DNA of 64,000 bases. Origin: an uncultured Alistipes sp. (lineage in GTDB: Bacteria > Bacteroidota > Bacteroidia > Bacteroidales > Rikenellaceae). The DNA lies in contig CALUKI010000031.1 in assembly GCA_944321175.1 (NCBI GenBank), positions 119,870-183,869 on the forward strand, given 5' to 3'. This document shows positions 35,967-45,600 of this stretch, piece by piece (position 1 is the stretch's first letter; every line of letters starts with the position of its first letter). Position numbers and translations under genes: made by a program. Under the pieces are notes generated by a model. That model was given only the letters and a program-made list of their open reading frames with translations. It ran no database searches and was not told the origin of the DNA.

Positions 35967-37625
35967 ATGTTACGTCGTCTGTCGGTCAGCAACTACATCC
36001 TCATCGATGCACTTGAAATCGAGTTCGACGGGCATCTGAACATCATCACGGGTGAGACGGGTGCCGGAAAATCGATTCTGCTCGGTGCACTGGGGCTGCT
36101 GTTGGGCAACAAGAACGAAGGGACGACGCTGCGCGACCCCCAACGCAACTGCGTCATCGAGGCGCTTTTCGATATCGAAGCCTACGGGCTGCAACCCTTC
36201 TTCGAGGAGAACGACCTCGACTATGCCGGTGAGACCGTCATCCGGAGAATCATCACCCCTGCAGGCAAAAGCCGCGCCTACGTCAATGATCTGCCGGTAC
36301 AGCTCGCCCAACTGCGGGAGTTCGGCAGCCGGCTCATCGACATTCATTCGCAACACCAGACGTTGATCCTTGCATCGGAAACATTCCGCACCCGGGCGCT
36401 CGATACGATTGCCGGCAATGCAACGCTGCTGAAAACGTACAGGGAGCATTTCGACCGGTTGCAGTCCATGCGCCGCGAATTGGCCCGACAGCAGGCCGAA
36501 GCCGAAACGGCGCGGCGCGACGAGGAGTGGCTGCGGTTCCAGAGCAACGAGTTGCAGGCGGCAGGGCTGCGGATCGGAGAGATGGAGGAGCTTGAACGCG
36601 AACAGACGCTGCTGGCCAATGCCGATCGGATCGGCGAAGCAATCGCCACGATCCGCAATGCCTTCGACAGCGACGGGATCGGCATCCTCGAACAGCTCAA
36701 AAATGCCGAGCTGCAGCTCGGAAGGCTGCGCGACAGCTATCCGCACGCCGCAGAGTTCACCGAACGGCTGCACTCCGTACTCGAAGAGCTCAAGGACATC
36801 GGCGCTGCGCTGGCCGACGACAGCCAGCGGATCGAAACCAATCCCGAACGGTTGCAACAGGTCGATGACCGGATTGCCGCGCTCCATGCGCTCGGACAGA
36901 AATATCGGGCAAACGACGAAAGCGAACTGATCGCCCTGCGCGACCGGTGCCTGGCACAACTCGATGCCATCGTCCACTCCGACGAAGCATTGTCCGCCCT
37001 GCAGAAGCAGATCGACGCCGAGCACAACGCGACGGAACTGGCGGCCTCGGAACTTCATCGACGGCGGGAACAGGCCGCATCGGCATTTGCGGAACAGACC
37101 GCAGCCCTGCTCGTACGGTTGGGCATGCCCGATGTACGGTTCGAGGTGGCGGTTGCCGACAGCGGAGAGTTGTCCGCCGACGGACGCGACCGCATCGATT
37201 TCCTTTTTTCAGCCAACCGGACCACGCCGCCGACACCCGTCGAACGGACAGCCTCCGGCGGTGAATTATCGCGTGTCATGTTGGCAGTCAAGGCGCTGCT
37301 GGCGCACCGCATGCAACTTCCGACAATTCTTTTCGACGAAATCGACACAGGGGTATCCGGGCGCATCGCCGATGCGATGGGAGAGATTATCTGTACGCTG
37401 TCGCAAACGATGCAGGTAATAAACATCACCCATCTTCCGCAAGTTGCATCGAAAGGCTCGACCCATTTCATCGTTTACAAACGCGACGGTGAAACCCGTA
37501 TTTCCCGATTGACCCCCGAAGAGCGCATTGCCGAAATTGCCAAGATGCTTTCAGGCAATGAGGTTACAGAGGCGGCTCTGGCGCAGGCACGGATTCTGCT
37601 CGGTGAGAAAAAACCGGAAAAATAA
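35967..37625 (+). CDS. recN: DNA repair protein RecN
   Basis: 552 residues with the SMC-like layout. The N-terminal ATPase half has the Walker A ITGETGAGKSILLGAL, then a coiled coil (about 150-370, many Glu/Arg/Gln/Leu). The C-terminal half has the signature SGGELSRVMLAVKALL and the Walker B ILFDEIDTGVSGRIADAMG. RecN binds DNA at double-strand breaks and aids recombination. Last gene of the bamD operon; a GAGGCGGAA / TTCCGCCTC hairpin lies 160 nt downstream. Confidence 0.95.
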   Translation: MLRRLSVSNYILIDALEIEFDGHLNIITGETGAGKSILLGALGLLLGNKNEGTTLRDPQRNCVIEALFDIEAYGLQPFFEENDLDYAGETVIRRIITPAGKSRAYVNDLPVQLAQLREFGSRLIDIHSQHQTLILASETFRTRALDTIAGNATLLKTYREHFDRLQSMRRELARQQAEAETARRDEEWLRFQSNELQAAGLRIGEMEELEREQTLLANADRIGEAIATIRNAFDSDGIGILEQLKNAELQLGRLRDSYPHAAEFTERLHSVLEELKDIGAALADDSQRIETNPERLQQVDDRIAALHALGQKYRANDESELIALRDRCLAQLDAIVHSDEALSALQKQIDAEHNATELAASELHRRREQAASAFAEQTAALLVRLGMPDVRFEVAVADSGELSADGRDRIDFLFSANRTTPPTPVERTASGGELSRVMLAVKALLAHRMQLPTILFDEIDTGVSGRIADAMGEIICTLSQTMQVINITHLPQVASKGSTHFIVYKRDGETRISRLTPEERIAEIAKMLSGNEVTEAALAQARILLGEKKPEK

Positions 37626-37925
37626 GGGCCTTCGGCCGGCTATCGGAGATACATCCGTCCGGGGCGCCGGATCAGAACGGCCGGCGGCAGCGGGCGCCAT
37701 CACCGGCAACAAAAGGCCCGAAAGGGAGATAATTCACGCACAATGTACTGCCGGATGCAGCGGCATATCGGCATATTACGGAAAGAGGCGGAACCTGTTT
37801 CCGCCTCTTCGCGTATCTATCCGGACACTGTATGCGGGATTCTCCTGCGGGCACGCCAAGGAACCTGCCGGGCAGACATTGCAGGGCTTCCCTGCACAAA
37901 CCTTCCCAACAGAGAAAGGGTGCGT
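37626..37925. other. Convergent intergenic region after recN
   Basis: About 300 bp with no supported gene. It contains the hairpin at 37783-37809 between the plus-strand recN operon and the minus-strand gene ending at 37926. Confidence 0.4.
37783..37809. terminator. Hairpin between recN and the convergent membrane-protein gene
   Basis: AAGAGGCGGAA / TTCCGCCTCTT with a loop of about 5 nt. The symmetric A/T ends could serve either strand; no long T-tract. Confidence 0.6.
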
Positions 37926-38324
37926 TCAGGGTAAAGACTCGATGATCTGTCGGGAATCCGGTTCTACCGAGACAATGCTGTCAACGACAAATTTTGTAAA
38001 TCCCCTCCAGGGCAAAGCCCCGAAATACTCCTTGTAATGGAGTTCGAGCGTCCGGCCGCCCTGCAACATCAGTTCGCGGGCCAGGCGTTCATTCTCGACG
38101 GAAAATTCGAATTCATAGGACTGGACGGTTCCGGCCGCTTTCGAGCGGATTCCCGACTGAATCAGCTTCCCTTCGTAGGTCTTGAACAGCACGCCCTTGT
38201 AAACGACATAGTTGAGTTCGCCGCTCTTCACGCCCTCTCCGAAGACAAAATAGAATCGGAAATAGAACAGCAGGGCCAATACGGCCACTGTCGAAAAGAC
38301 GATTATGCTCACATATTTTTTCAT
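37926..38324 (-). CDS. Conserved Bacteroidales single-pass membrane protein
   Basis: 132 residues. A membrane helix or uncleaved signal (YVSIIVFSTVAVLALLFYFRFYFVFG) is followed by a periplasmic beta-rich domain: GVKSGELNYVVYKGVLFKTYEGKLIQSG, FEFSVENERLARELM, LHYKEYFGALPWRGFTKFVVDSI. I know this type as a conserved hypothetical of the phylum, sometimes mislabelled 6-phosphogluconate dehydrogenase, for which there is no sequence support. Function unknown. It sits alone between the recN operon and rpsT. Confidence 0.7.
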   Translation of the reverse strand: MKKYVSIIVFSTVAVLALLFYFRFYFVFGEGVKSGELNYVVYKGVLFKTYEGKLIQSGIRSKAAGTVQSYEFEFSVENERLARELMLQGGRTLELHYKEYFGALPWRGFTKFVVDSIVSVEPDSRQIIESLP

Positions 38325-38651
38325 GGCTCATTCGTTTTGCCCGCCGGAACGGAGATGACGGTGTAAAGATAATGAATTGCGGGGGATTCCCCTCTCCGGG
38401 CAGGGAATTTTCCCGAAAAAAAACAGACCGCTCCATCGAACGGTCTGTTTTGCTTCTCCGCGTCCCGACAACACACGGGGAAAGGATCTTCTTCATCTCC
38501 ACCCCTCCCCGCTTGCCGCGCGCCATTCATTTCACCTCGGTCCCAGCATCCGGTCTTCGCGTGTCGTCCCTCCTCGACGAAACATTCCGCGACCGGCAAC
38601 GTTGCCGCAGACACCGGACACCGGAGCATTGCCGTCCCGACAATGCCGGAC
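38325..38651. other. Intergenic region downstream of rpsT
   Basis: 327 bp. It holds the strong terminator at 38410-38452. TATCTTTA (minus strand, near 38366-38373) is a one-mismatch -7 for the small membrane-protein gene. Nothing else recognised. Confidence 0.4.
38410..38452 (-). terminator. Terminator after rpsT
   Basis: AAACAGACCG / CGGTCTGTTT around a 10-nt loop; on the minus strand the hairpin is followed by eight T residues. It lies 200 nt after the rpsT stop. Confidence 0.8.
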
Positions 38652-38903
38652 TCAGAGGGCATTTACATGAAGCTGAAGCGCACTTTTGAGGTTACCGGCC
38701 TTGTTCTTGTGGATGATATTGAGCTTGGCCAGCTTGTCCAACATGGAAGTAACCTTCGGGAGCAGTGCCTCGGCGGCACTCTTCTCCGACGTGTTGCGCA
38801 ACGCCTTCACGGCATTACGGGCCGTCTTGTGATAAAGGCGGTTGTGTGCACGCTTCGTGATCGTCTGACGGATCCGCTTCTTCGATGACTTATGGTTTGC
38901 CAT
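38652..38903 (-). CDS. rpsT: 30S ribosomal protein S20
   Basis: 83 residues, strongly basic and helical: [21 protein letters not shown], then [20 protein letters not shown] and the C-terminal [19 protein letters not shown]20 binds 16S rRNA early in 30S assembly. It is monocistronic, downstream of tRNA-Glu on the same strand. Confidence 0.96.
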   Translation of the reverse strand: MANHKSSKKRIRQTITKRAHNRLYHKTARNAVKALRNTSEKSAAEALLPKVTSMLDKLAKLNIIHKNKAGNLKSALQLHVNAL

Positions 38904-39157
38904 AGTTCTGTTTTATTTAATTCTTTCTATCTATCAACAGCTAAAACGGCCGTAGCCGCCCTCGGATAGGCATTGCGCCCGCTCCAACATCTTCATCACC
39001 CGTCAAGGCTGCAATTGCGATCCTCGTCCCCTCTCCTTGTTTCTCGGCCTCTCCACCACACGTCCTTCTCCTTTCGGTCCGGACCCGGATACCTTATGCT
39101 TGCAACGGAGAGCCAAGGGCAAAGACAAAACGACGGTCGTACCGCAACCCTTTCGTG

Positions 39158-39229
39158 TAGCCCATAGCAGAATCGAACTGCTCTTTCAAGAATGAAAATC
39201 TTGCGTCCTAACCGATAGACGAATGGGCC
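39158..39229 (-). tRNA. tRNA-Glu (UUC)
   Basis: Read on the minus strand the 72-nt cloverleaf closes with acceptor GGCCCAT / ATGGGCT, anticodon stem CAAGA / TCTTG with loop TTTTCAT (anticodon TTC), and T-loop TTCGATT. CCA is not encoded. Between it and rpsT, 38904-39157 holds nothing I recognise. Confidence 0.93.
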
Positions 39230-39270
39230 TACTCGTCGCTATTTCAACCCTACGGCTTACTTTAGCGGTG

Positions 39271-39300
39271 CAAAGATAAGCAAAAAAGTGACCGAAACAA
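39271..39300 (-). promoter_or_regulatory. tRNA-Glu promoter
   Basis: Minus strand: TTG (plus 39298-39300), a 19-nt spacer and TATCTTTG (plus 39271-39278), 41 nt before the tRNA 5' end. Confidence 0.75.
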
Positions 39301-39385
39301 AAAATGAAGAAAAAAAATTGCGTGCACCCCGCAGAACGGCGGGGCCGGCACACCCGACGACGACCATGCCAAAGCCCCGCGCCGC

Positions 39386-40150
39386 TTAGCGGCGCATCGT
39401 CACCTTGCAGGTACCGGCATCGAAAGCCACCGTCTCACTGTCAAACAAACGTTCGATAAGCCCGCTGCGCACCATCTTGCCGACAGGCAGCAGATGCAGT
39501 TGCGGAGAATCGATCAACGCGACGGCATCGCACAAGGCAAGCGCAATGTCGAGTTCATGGGTCGAAAAGAGAATGCATTTCCCCTCGTCATGCGCCAATC
39601 TCCGCAGCAGCGTACAGACCTCATAGCGATTGGGCATGTCGAGAAAGGCCGTCGGCTCATCGAGCAGAATAAGCGGTGTGTCCTGCGCCAAAGCGCGCGC
39701 GATCATTACGCGCTGCGCCTCGCCATCCGAAAGCCGGTCCATCGCCTTTTCGGCAAACGCCGCCATTCCCACGACCGCCAGCGCATGCTCCACCGCCCTG
39801 CAATCCGCATCGTCGAGGCGTCCCAGCCAATCGGTATAGGGCGCACGCCCCAAAGCAACCGCTTCACGGCAGGTCAGGTTGGCAATCCGGATCTTTTCCG
39901 TCGTCACAAAACTCACGATCTGCGCCAGTTCCTGCGGCGGCAATTCCCGCAACGGTCTTCCGCACAGACGGATCTCGCCGGCCAACGGTTTTTCGAGACC
40001 TGCGACGGCACGCAGCAACGTACTTTTTCCCGTACCGTTTCGGCCCAGCAGCGCGACAAGAAGCCCTGCATCGATCGCCGCCGAAACGCAGTCAAGCAGG
40101 ATCCTCCGTCCGTATCCTATCGTGAGATCGCAAAGTTCGATGCGTTTCAT
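39386..40150 (-). CDS. ABC transporter ATPase, FecE/BtuD type
   Basis: 254 residues from ATG 40150 (MKRIELCDLTIGYGRRI). Walker A LLGRNGTGKST, Q-loop region IVSFVTTEKIR, signature LSDGEAQRVMIARAL (Asp replaces the second Gly of LSGGQ), Walker B LILLDEPTAFLD and the switch His in STHELDIAL. The ATG overlaps the stop of the FecCD-type permease by 4 nt, so they form one importer of ferric siderophore, haem or cobalamin class. No binding protein or TonB receptor is in the window, so the substrate stays open. Confidence 0.9.
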   Translation of the reverse strand: MKRIELCDLTIGYGRRILLDCVSAAIDAGLLVALLGRNGTGKSTLLRAVAGLEKPLAGEIRLCGRPLRELPPQELAQIVSFVTTEKIRIANLTCREAVALGRAPYTDWLGRLDDADCRAVEHALAVVGMAAFAEKAMDRLSDGEAQRVMIARALAQDTPLILLDEPTAFLDMPNRYEVCTLLRRLAHDEGKCILFSTHELDIALALCDAVALIDSPQLHLLPVGKMVRSGLIERLFDSETVAFDAGTCKVTMRR

Positions 40151-41163
40151 ACCATGCTTTTGTTTCGGATAACCACCCATACGACGATCGGTATTCCCAA
40201 CAGGGCCGTCAAGGTATTGATCGGCAAAGCCGTCTGCTTCGAGAAGAGGTCGCAGACGAGCAGCATCGCCATCCCCAGCAGCATCGAAGCCGGCATCAGC
40301 ACCCGATGATCGGCACTTCGGAAGAGCATCCGGGCCAGATGGGGTACGGCAAGTCCGACGAATCCGATCGGGCCGCAAAAAGCCGTCACGGTACCCGACA
40401 GGAGCGTTGTGGCGATGAAAATCAGCGCACGCGTCCGTTCGACATTCAGCCCCATTGTACGGGCATAGCGCTCACCCAGCAAAAGGAGATTCAGCGGTTT
40501 GAGCACGGCGAACGTCAGAGCGGCACCCAGCAGAACCGCCGGAGCCAGCAAAGCAAGCTGCGAAGCCGTGACATCCGCGAGCGAACCCATCGTCCATACG
40601 ACAAAGGTTTTGAGTGCGGCTTCATTGCTCAGATATTGCAGGATCTCGACAAGGGCGCCGACAGCGGAGCCAAACATCATGCCCAGAATAAGGATCACCA
40701 TGATATCCTTGATACGCCGGCTTACGGCCATGATAAGCAGCAGAATGGCCGCCGCACCGATCCATGCCGCACCGATCGTCCCGATACCGAGCAGGAGCGA
40801 ATGCGCGGCAACGCCCAGCAACGGAGCGCCCAAAAGGAAGAGGGCAACCCCCAGACTTGCACCGGAGCTGATTCCCAGCACGAACGGCCCGGCCAACGGA
40901 TTTCGGAAAAGCGTCTGCATGAGCAGGCCGCTTGCGGCGAGAGCGATTCCGGCAAGAAGAGCGACAAGGGCCTTGACGAGTCGTATCTTGAGGATGATGT
41001 CACGGGTCAGAGGTTCGCAGGGAGCGCCGGTCATCAGGTTCCATACATCCTGCACACCGATGCCGACAGCGCCGGAGGTCAGATCGCAGACAAAAAGTCC
41101 GACCACGAGGATCGACAACGCTCCGAAAAGGAGTTTTCGGCGGATTGACGCGGATAGATTCAC
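40147..41163 (-). CDS. FecCD-family ABC transporter permease
   Basis: 338 residues with about ten membrane helices, including LLFGALSILVVGLFVCDL at the start and ALLGIPIVVWVVIRN at the end. FecCD/BtuC hallmarks are present: RLVKALVALLAGIALAASGLLMQTLFRNPLAGP, FVLGISSGASLG and FCGPIGFVGLAVPHLAR. It moves iron-siderophore- or B12-type substrates across the inner membrane with the overlapping ATPase gene. A -7 match TATTTTTG (plus 41206-41213) lies 43 nt upstream, divergent from tRNA-Pro. Confidence 0.92.
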   Translation of the reverse strand: MNLSASIRRKLLFGALSILVVGLFVCDLTSGAVGIGVQDVWNLMTGAPCEPLTRDIILKIRLVKALVALLAGIALAASGLLMQTLFRNPLAGPFVLGISSGASLGVALFLLGAPLLGVAAHSLLLGIGTIGAAWIGAAAILLLIMAVSRRIKDIMVILILGMMFGSAVGALVEILQYLSNEAALKTFVVWTMGSLADVTASQLALLAPAVLLGAALTFAVLKPLNLLLLGERYARTMGLNVERTRALIFIATTLLSGTVTAFCGPIGFVGLAVPHLARMLFRSADHRVLMPASMLLGMAMLLVCDLFSKQTALPINTLTALLGIPIVVWVVIRNKSMV

Positions 41164-41234
41164 GGGACAGGATCAGGATTTTCGCATTTCAAAAAAATCT
41201 TCGGACAAAAATAGCAAATATTTCAGAAAATAGT

Positions 41235-41242
41235 TATCTTTG
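41235..41242 (+). promoter_or_regulatory. -7 element of tRNA-Pro
   Basis: TATCTTTG, 40 nt before the tRNA; no clear TTG at the usual spacing. Confidence 0.5.
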
Positions 41243-41281
41243 CACCGCAAAACGGGGGAAGGCCCGTGAAGCAAACAGCAA

Positions 41282-41356
41282 CGGGGTGTAGCTCAGCCCG
41301 GTTAGAGTACACGTCTGGGGGGCGTGTTGTCGCAAGTTCGAATCTTGTCACCCCGA
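41282..41356 (+). tRNA. tRNA-Pro (GGG)
   Basis: 75 nt. Acceptor CGGGGTG / CACCCCG, D-loop GCTCAGCCCGGTTAGAG, anticodon loop CTGGGGG with anticodon GGG, T-loop TTCGAAT. CCA is not encoded. A terminator follows at once. The accessory fimbrillin operon begins downstream of this tRNA. Confidence 0.93.
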
Positions 41357-41363
41357 CTAACCG

Positions 41364-41405
41364 AAAATCCTTGATATTCAGTCGAATATCAAGGATTTTT
41401 CTTTT
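41364..41405 (+). terminator. tRNA-Pro terminator
   Basis: AAAATCCTTGATATTC / GAATATCAAGGATTTT, a 16-bp perfect stem with a 4-nt loop followed by TTCTTTTG. Confidence 0.9.
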
Positions 41406-41696
41406 GTGGTATATGGTCCGAAAAATGGTGGTGGAACACAAGTGGTACATAAATGGTCGCTATCCGGTAGCTATCCGGAATTTCGATCTCAGGTGCTAAG
41501 TATTTGACTGTCGGGTGGTTGCTGTATTTGGGCCTACGCAGTCGCTCCGAACAGGCGGATAATGAATTTTATCGAGTCTCCGACTACATGAGCCGTAATC
41601 GCGTCGCAGTATCTTCTGTCGGAATTCAACAAAGCGACCTGCCGGGTTGCGGCAGGTCGGGACAAAGATTCGGAAAGACTGAATTGATCACAAATA

Positions 41697-41731
41697 ATAT
41701 CTGCCACCCCTCAAGAGTGGCAGATATTTTT
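41697..41731 (-). terminator. Terminator of the fimbrillin operon (bidirectional form)
   Basis: ATATCTGCCAC / GTGGCAGATAT around a 9-nt loop, 42 nt past the stop of the last fimbrillin gene. T-rich on both sides. Confidence 0.75.
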
Positions 41732-41772
41732 GTACTACGTTATCATTTTATTTTAAACAGTCAAAAAGTCGA

Positions 41773-42651
41773 TCAATCCCAACCTCCCTCAATTTCACCG
41801 CCGATCTCGATTTTCACCTGATCTGGGTTGTTGTTCAATGTAATATTGATCGTGTGCTGCGTTCCAGCTTTGAAAACGAACGAACTTTCAATCAGATAAG
41901 AGACCCCTTTCGACAAAACCTCGACAAGCGGACGTTTCGTATCCAGACGTTGCGGGACAATGATCGCGGCATATACGCCATCCGACACTTTTTTTGCCGT
42001 GATGCTTTGTGCGGATTCGTACCCGTTCTTCGTAACTACCCCCGATGCGAGATCCACTATGGCGGCAGGGACGGTATTGTGAATGCGCACCACAGCATCT
42101 GTCGGTATCTCTCCGGAATAGTCTGCGCCCTTAATCAAGTTTATGACAAGCTTGCTCATCTTGTGGGTAAAGGTCAGCGGCACGGAAGCCATACGGCTTA
42201 CTCCTGTGGCTTTCGCCCATAAGAAATCACTCGCTTCATATCCGCTCAAAGCGTTGGATGTCTCCTCCGTTGATTGATCGAGGGCGACCGTAAACGGATA
42301 TTCATCCACGGACGAAATATTCGTGTACGGATAGTAGGCGTATACGTCGAATTTGCCATCCTCCCAATAAATCACAGGAGTACTTTTCCATGCCGAACCG
42401 TCGAAAACGGTCTCCACATTATTCGCATAGTTGCCCGACAACTGAAGCTGTGCGGGATTTTCGCCATTATATTGCGTTACATAAATACCCATCACATCGC
42501 CCGTCTCGAATGCTGACCCAGTAGCCCGGGAGGCAGTGGGATAGGTTGCAGTAAATCGCATTTCGTTGGATCCCAACACCTCGGATTCCGACTTGGAGCA
42601 ACCGCCCAACAAGAATAATGCGGCTGTCAATATTAAAAATATTTGTCTCAT
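41773..42651 (-). CDS. Fimbrillin family (Mfa-like) lipoprotein
   Basis: 292 residues with type II signal MRQIFLILTAALFLLGGC. The mature part follows the Mfa/FimA-like family (PF13149). Visible blocks are FETGDVMGIYVTQYNGENPAQL, VIYWEDGKFDVYAYYPYTN, YEASDFLWAKATGV, LTFTHKMSKLVINL, TDAVVRIHNTVPAAIVDLASG and KAGTQHTINITLNN. Such proteins are exported as lipoproteins and, in true fimbriae, assembled by strand exchange after Rgp-type cleavage. It may be a fimbrial subunit or accessory. Last gene of the three-gene operon, 18 nt after the large fusion gene. Confidence 0.85.
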   Translation of the reverse strand: MRQIFLILTAALFLLGGCSKSESEVLGSNEMRFTATYPTASRATGSAFETGDVMGIYVTQYNGENPAQLQLSGNYANNVETVFDGSAWKSTPVIYWEDGKFDVYAYYPYTNISSVDEYPFTVALDQSTEETSNALSGYEASDFLWAKATGVSRMASVPLTFTHKMSKLVINLIKGADYSGEIPTDAVVRIHNTVPAAIVDLASGVVTKNGYESAQSITAKKVSDGVYAAIIVPQRLDTKRPLVEVLSKGVSYLIESSFVFKAGTQHTINITLNNNPDQVKIEIGGEIEGGWD

Positions 42652-42669
42652 AACAATTTCCTCATTTCG

Positions 42670-45600
42670 TTAGTCATTCAGTTTCGGGCGTTTCCCCATC
42701 ATAACAGGTGCATGCTGATACATCGATGCTTTTGAAATGGACTCGGGTACTGACGAGCGAGTCATGTCAACCGTTGATGCATCCATTACGTCATTTGCCA
42801 CAAAGTCCTCGAAGGTATAGGTTTCTCCGGCAATCTCCATGATTCGTTTTACAATCGCTTCACGGCTGATTGTACTGTAATAGGGTATATCATTGTTCAT
42901 GCAACTGTTCTGCTCCGAACGATAAACTCCTCGCGTATGCATAAACCCACCTTCAAAAATATCTACGATCTGCTTATATTTGTCGTGGAAGATCAAATGG
43001 CTCCATGGCACCTCATTCATCTTACCCGACAGAGAGAGATTAGGATACCATCCCTTTGCTTTTGCGGCATTGAATTCGAGAACATGCGGGCAACATGAAC
43101 ATGGACAAGCATCAATGAATGCATTGTGGTAAATGTATTCATCGCCTAACTTGCCGAATCCGTGACCGCCTGCCTCGTGTTGGATTACGCCGCGGAAATC
43201 AAGCGGATAGCCATAATCGCTTTTTGGACAGTATGCAATGGCAGAACCGTCATCATACATATAGCATATACCTCCATAATCCGAGGTATTGGGAATTATC
43301 ACAACAAGAGTCTCGCCGATATTGTTTTCACTGACAGTAGGTGCCATACAAGCATATTCCAGAATCATCTTGTCATCGCTTTCGCCATTCCGTCCGCCAA
43401 GCGTAACACCACCCTTTGCGGTTGTATTGAAGCGGTTGTAGATAATCGTATTGATCCCTCCGATTCCCGATTCGGGCGAGACGGCAATTCCCGTATAAAC
43501 GTTGAAATAATCACGATAGGTCTTATAAGGCTCGATATTAAAGTAGTGCTCAACCGCCTCCTTGATATCCTTCATATAGGTTCCTTCGCTGACCTCTTTC
43601 GCATTGTAGCCATCGCCAAGGAAAACGAGGTTTACTCCCTTGCCCCGTGTCGCTGATTGTAATGTTACGATTTCGTCTTCGGCATACTCGTAATTGTACT
43701 GCGAAACCGTGCAGCGCGTACGGTAATCCTGATCCTTGAGCTTGAAAACGATTTCACCTTCACGCATGGCACTGCCCTGCGGCATTTCCGAGAAAGTCAG
43801 TTCCAATTCCGCTTTGTCTACACCGCTTGTCTTGTCAAGCGACACCCAATCGGGCTGGCTCTCCACGATCCATTCCGACTCGGCATTCAGCACGAGGTCG
43901 CGTGTTACGGAGGTGTTGATTGCCGTTGCCACATTGGGGCGGATCACGAGATTGCGATAGGCAGAGATCCGTTTGAACTCGCTCCAGCCTACAGCAGCCT
44001 GGTATTGCGGGACTGCCGATTCGGGAACTTCCAGAGTAAAGTTATCCTTTGGAACGCCATCGAATGCCCCAGTCTGTACATAAGGCGGAGTAACACCTTT
44101 ACAAACGATGCTGCCGAACCCAGTACACATATTGAAAGCATAACGTCCTATCGTTTCGATCCCCTCCTCGAAAACAATGCCTTCAAGACTCCGACAATTT
44201 TCAAATGCATTAGCTCCTATCGACTGTACATCCTTCGGAATATCAAGTGTCCCCATCAATCGCCAATTATCCTTAAATGCCTCTACGCCAATGACTGCAA
44301 CGGTCTCGGGGATTTTCAATTCGCCAGAGAAATCACAGCGTAAAAATGCTTGATCGGGAATAATAACCAAATTTTCGGGAAGGTTCAACTCCCCGCGTAA
44401 TCCAGTTCCCATAAACGCGCCTTTACCGATAGAAATTAAACTTTGGGGTAAAGTTAATGTTCCACTAAAATTACCATTATAGTAGCCATCATAACCTGTA
44501 AACCCAAATGCATAATCTCCTATCTCTGTAACTCCTTCAGGAATCTCAATTGAACCAGATAGACCAATGCAACATTGGAAGGTTCCATTATTTATCTTGG
44601 TTATACCTTCAGGAAGGTGCAAATCTCCATATAGGTTATAGCAGCAACTAAAAACTGATTCACCAATATAAGTCAATTCAGCCGGGAGTATTAAATTACA
44701 CGAAAAGCCACAATTGCTAAAGGCATAACTCCCAATATTATTTAAAGTTGATGGCAACGATAACGTTCCAGTCATAGATTTACATCCACTAAAAGCACTT
44801 TCTCTAATTTCAGTGACGCCCTCAGGTATTAGTAAAGATCCGATGAGATTATTACACTCATTAAATGCCCCAGCTCCAATCTTCATCAATTTATCAGGAA
44901 GGACTAACCGCATTAACGAAGATTTCCCTCTCATTGCTTCATTTGGAATTTCATCAGTTCCATCGGATTCATATTCAGTTATAACAACCTCTTTCAGATT
45001 AAGAGCCTGTAATATATCCATTTTATCACGCATAAAATAGAAATCAGTTGCATTGATTTGCCCCGTTACTTTCAGGTTCTTAACTTTTGTGTATTCTTTA
45101 CCTGCACTAGCTATGCACTCCTCAAGCGTTCCCGCCTCCGGAACGTCGATTACGATATATTCGCGCGCCGTGGCATCATGTGAAACGTTGTCATTCTCCC
45201 AAGCGGTGATGCTCTCCGATGTAAGTACGAACTCGTATCCGCCACCTGCCTCACGTTTGTTGACCGTGATGGTGAAATTATGCTGTTTCGACGGAACGTA
45301 GGTGAATGCTTCATCCTTTTTGAACAGATACGGCGTTCCACCCACGGTGATGCTCAGCAGCGGTGTTCCGGCAGCAACCTCCTGCGGCACGACGATTGCG
45401 CGGAAATCGTTTCCGTCGCTGTAAGGAATCGTTCCCGTCGAAGGTATATCGCCCACGGGAGTTACAACCCCCGTCGCAAGATCAATCGTCGCGCTGCGCG
45501 TCGTATTGAGCACCAAAACCTGCTTTTCAACTTCAGCCCATTCACCTTCGGTAAAACCGTCACCTTCAGCAAGCGTTATACGGGCACTTGCCATCATGTG

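Larger units (their letters stand above)
41357..41772. other. Non-coding stretch between tRNA-Pro and the fimbrillin operon
   Basis: 416 bp with three hairpins (41364-41399, 41635-41659, 41697-41727) and no supported gene. The middle hairpin CGACCTGCC / GGCAGGTCG has a 7-nt loop and no T-tract. I looked for an integrase remnant or a repeat of the tRNA 3' end and saw neither. Confidence 0.5.

Noticed and set aside
39163..41163. Cobalamin or iron riboswitch before the FecCD operon
   Set aside because: Only about 120 nt lie upstream of the permease start before tRNA-Pro, with no recognisable riboswitch core.
41266..41499. Open frame across tRNA-Pro and its terminator
   Set aside because: It is fully accounted for by tRNA and hairpin; no family-like sequence.
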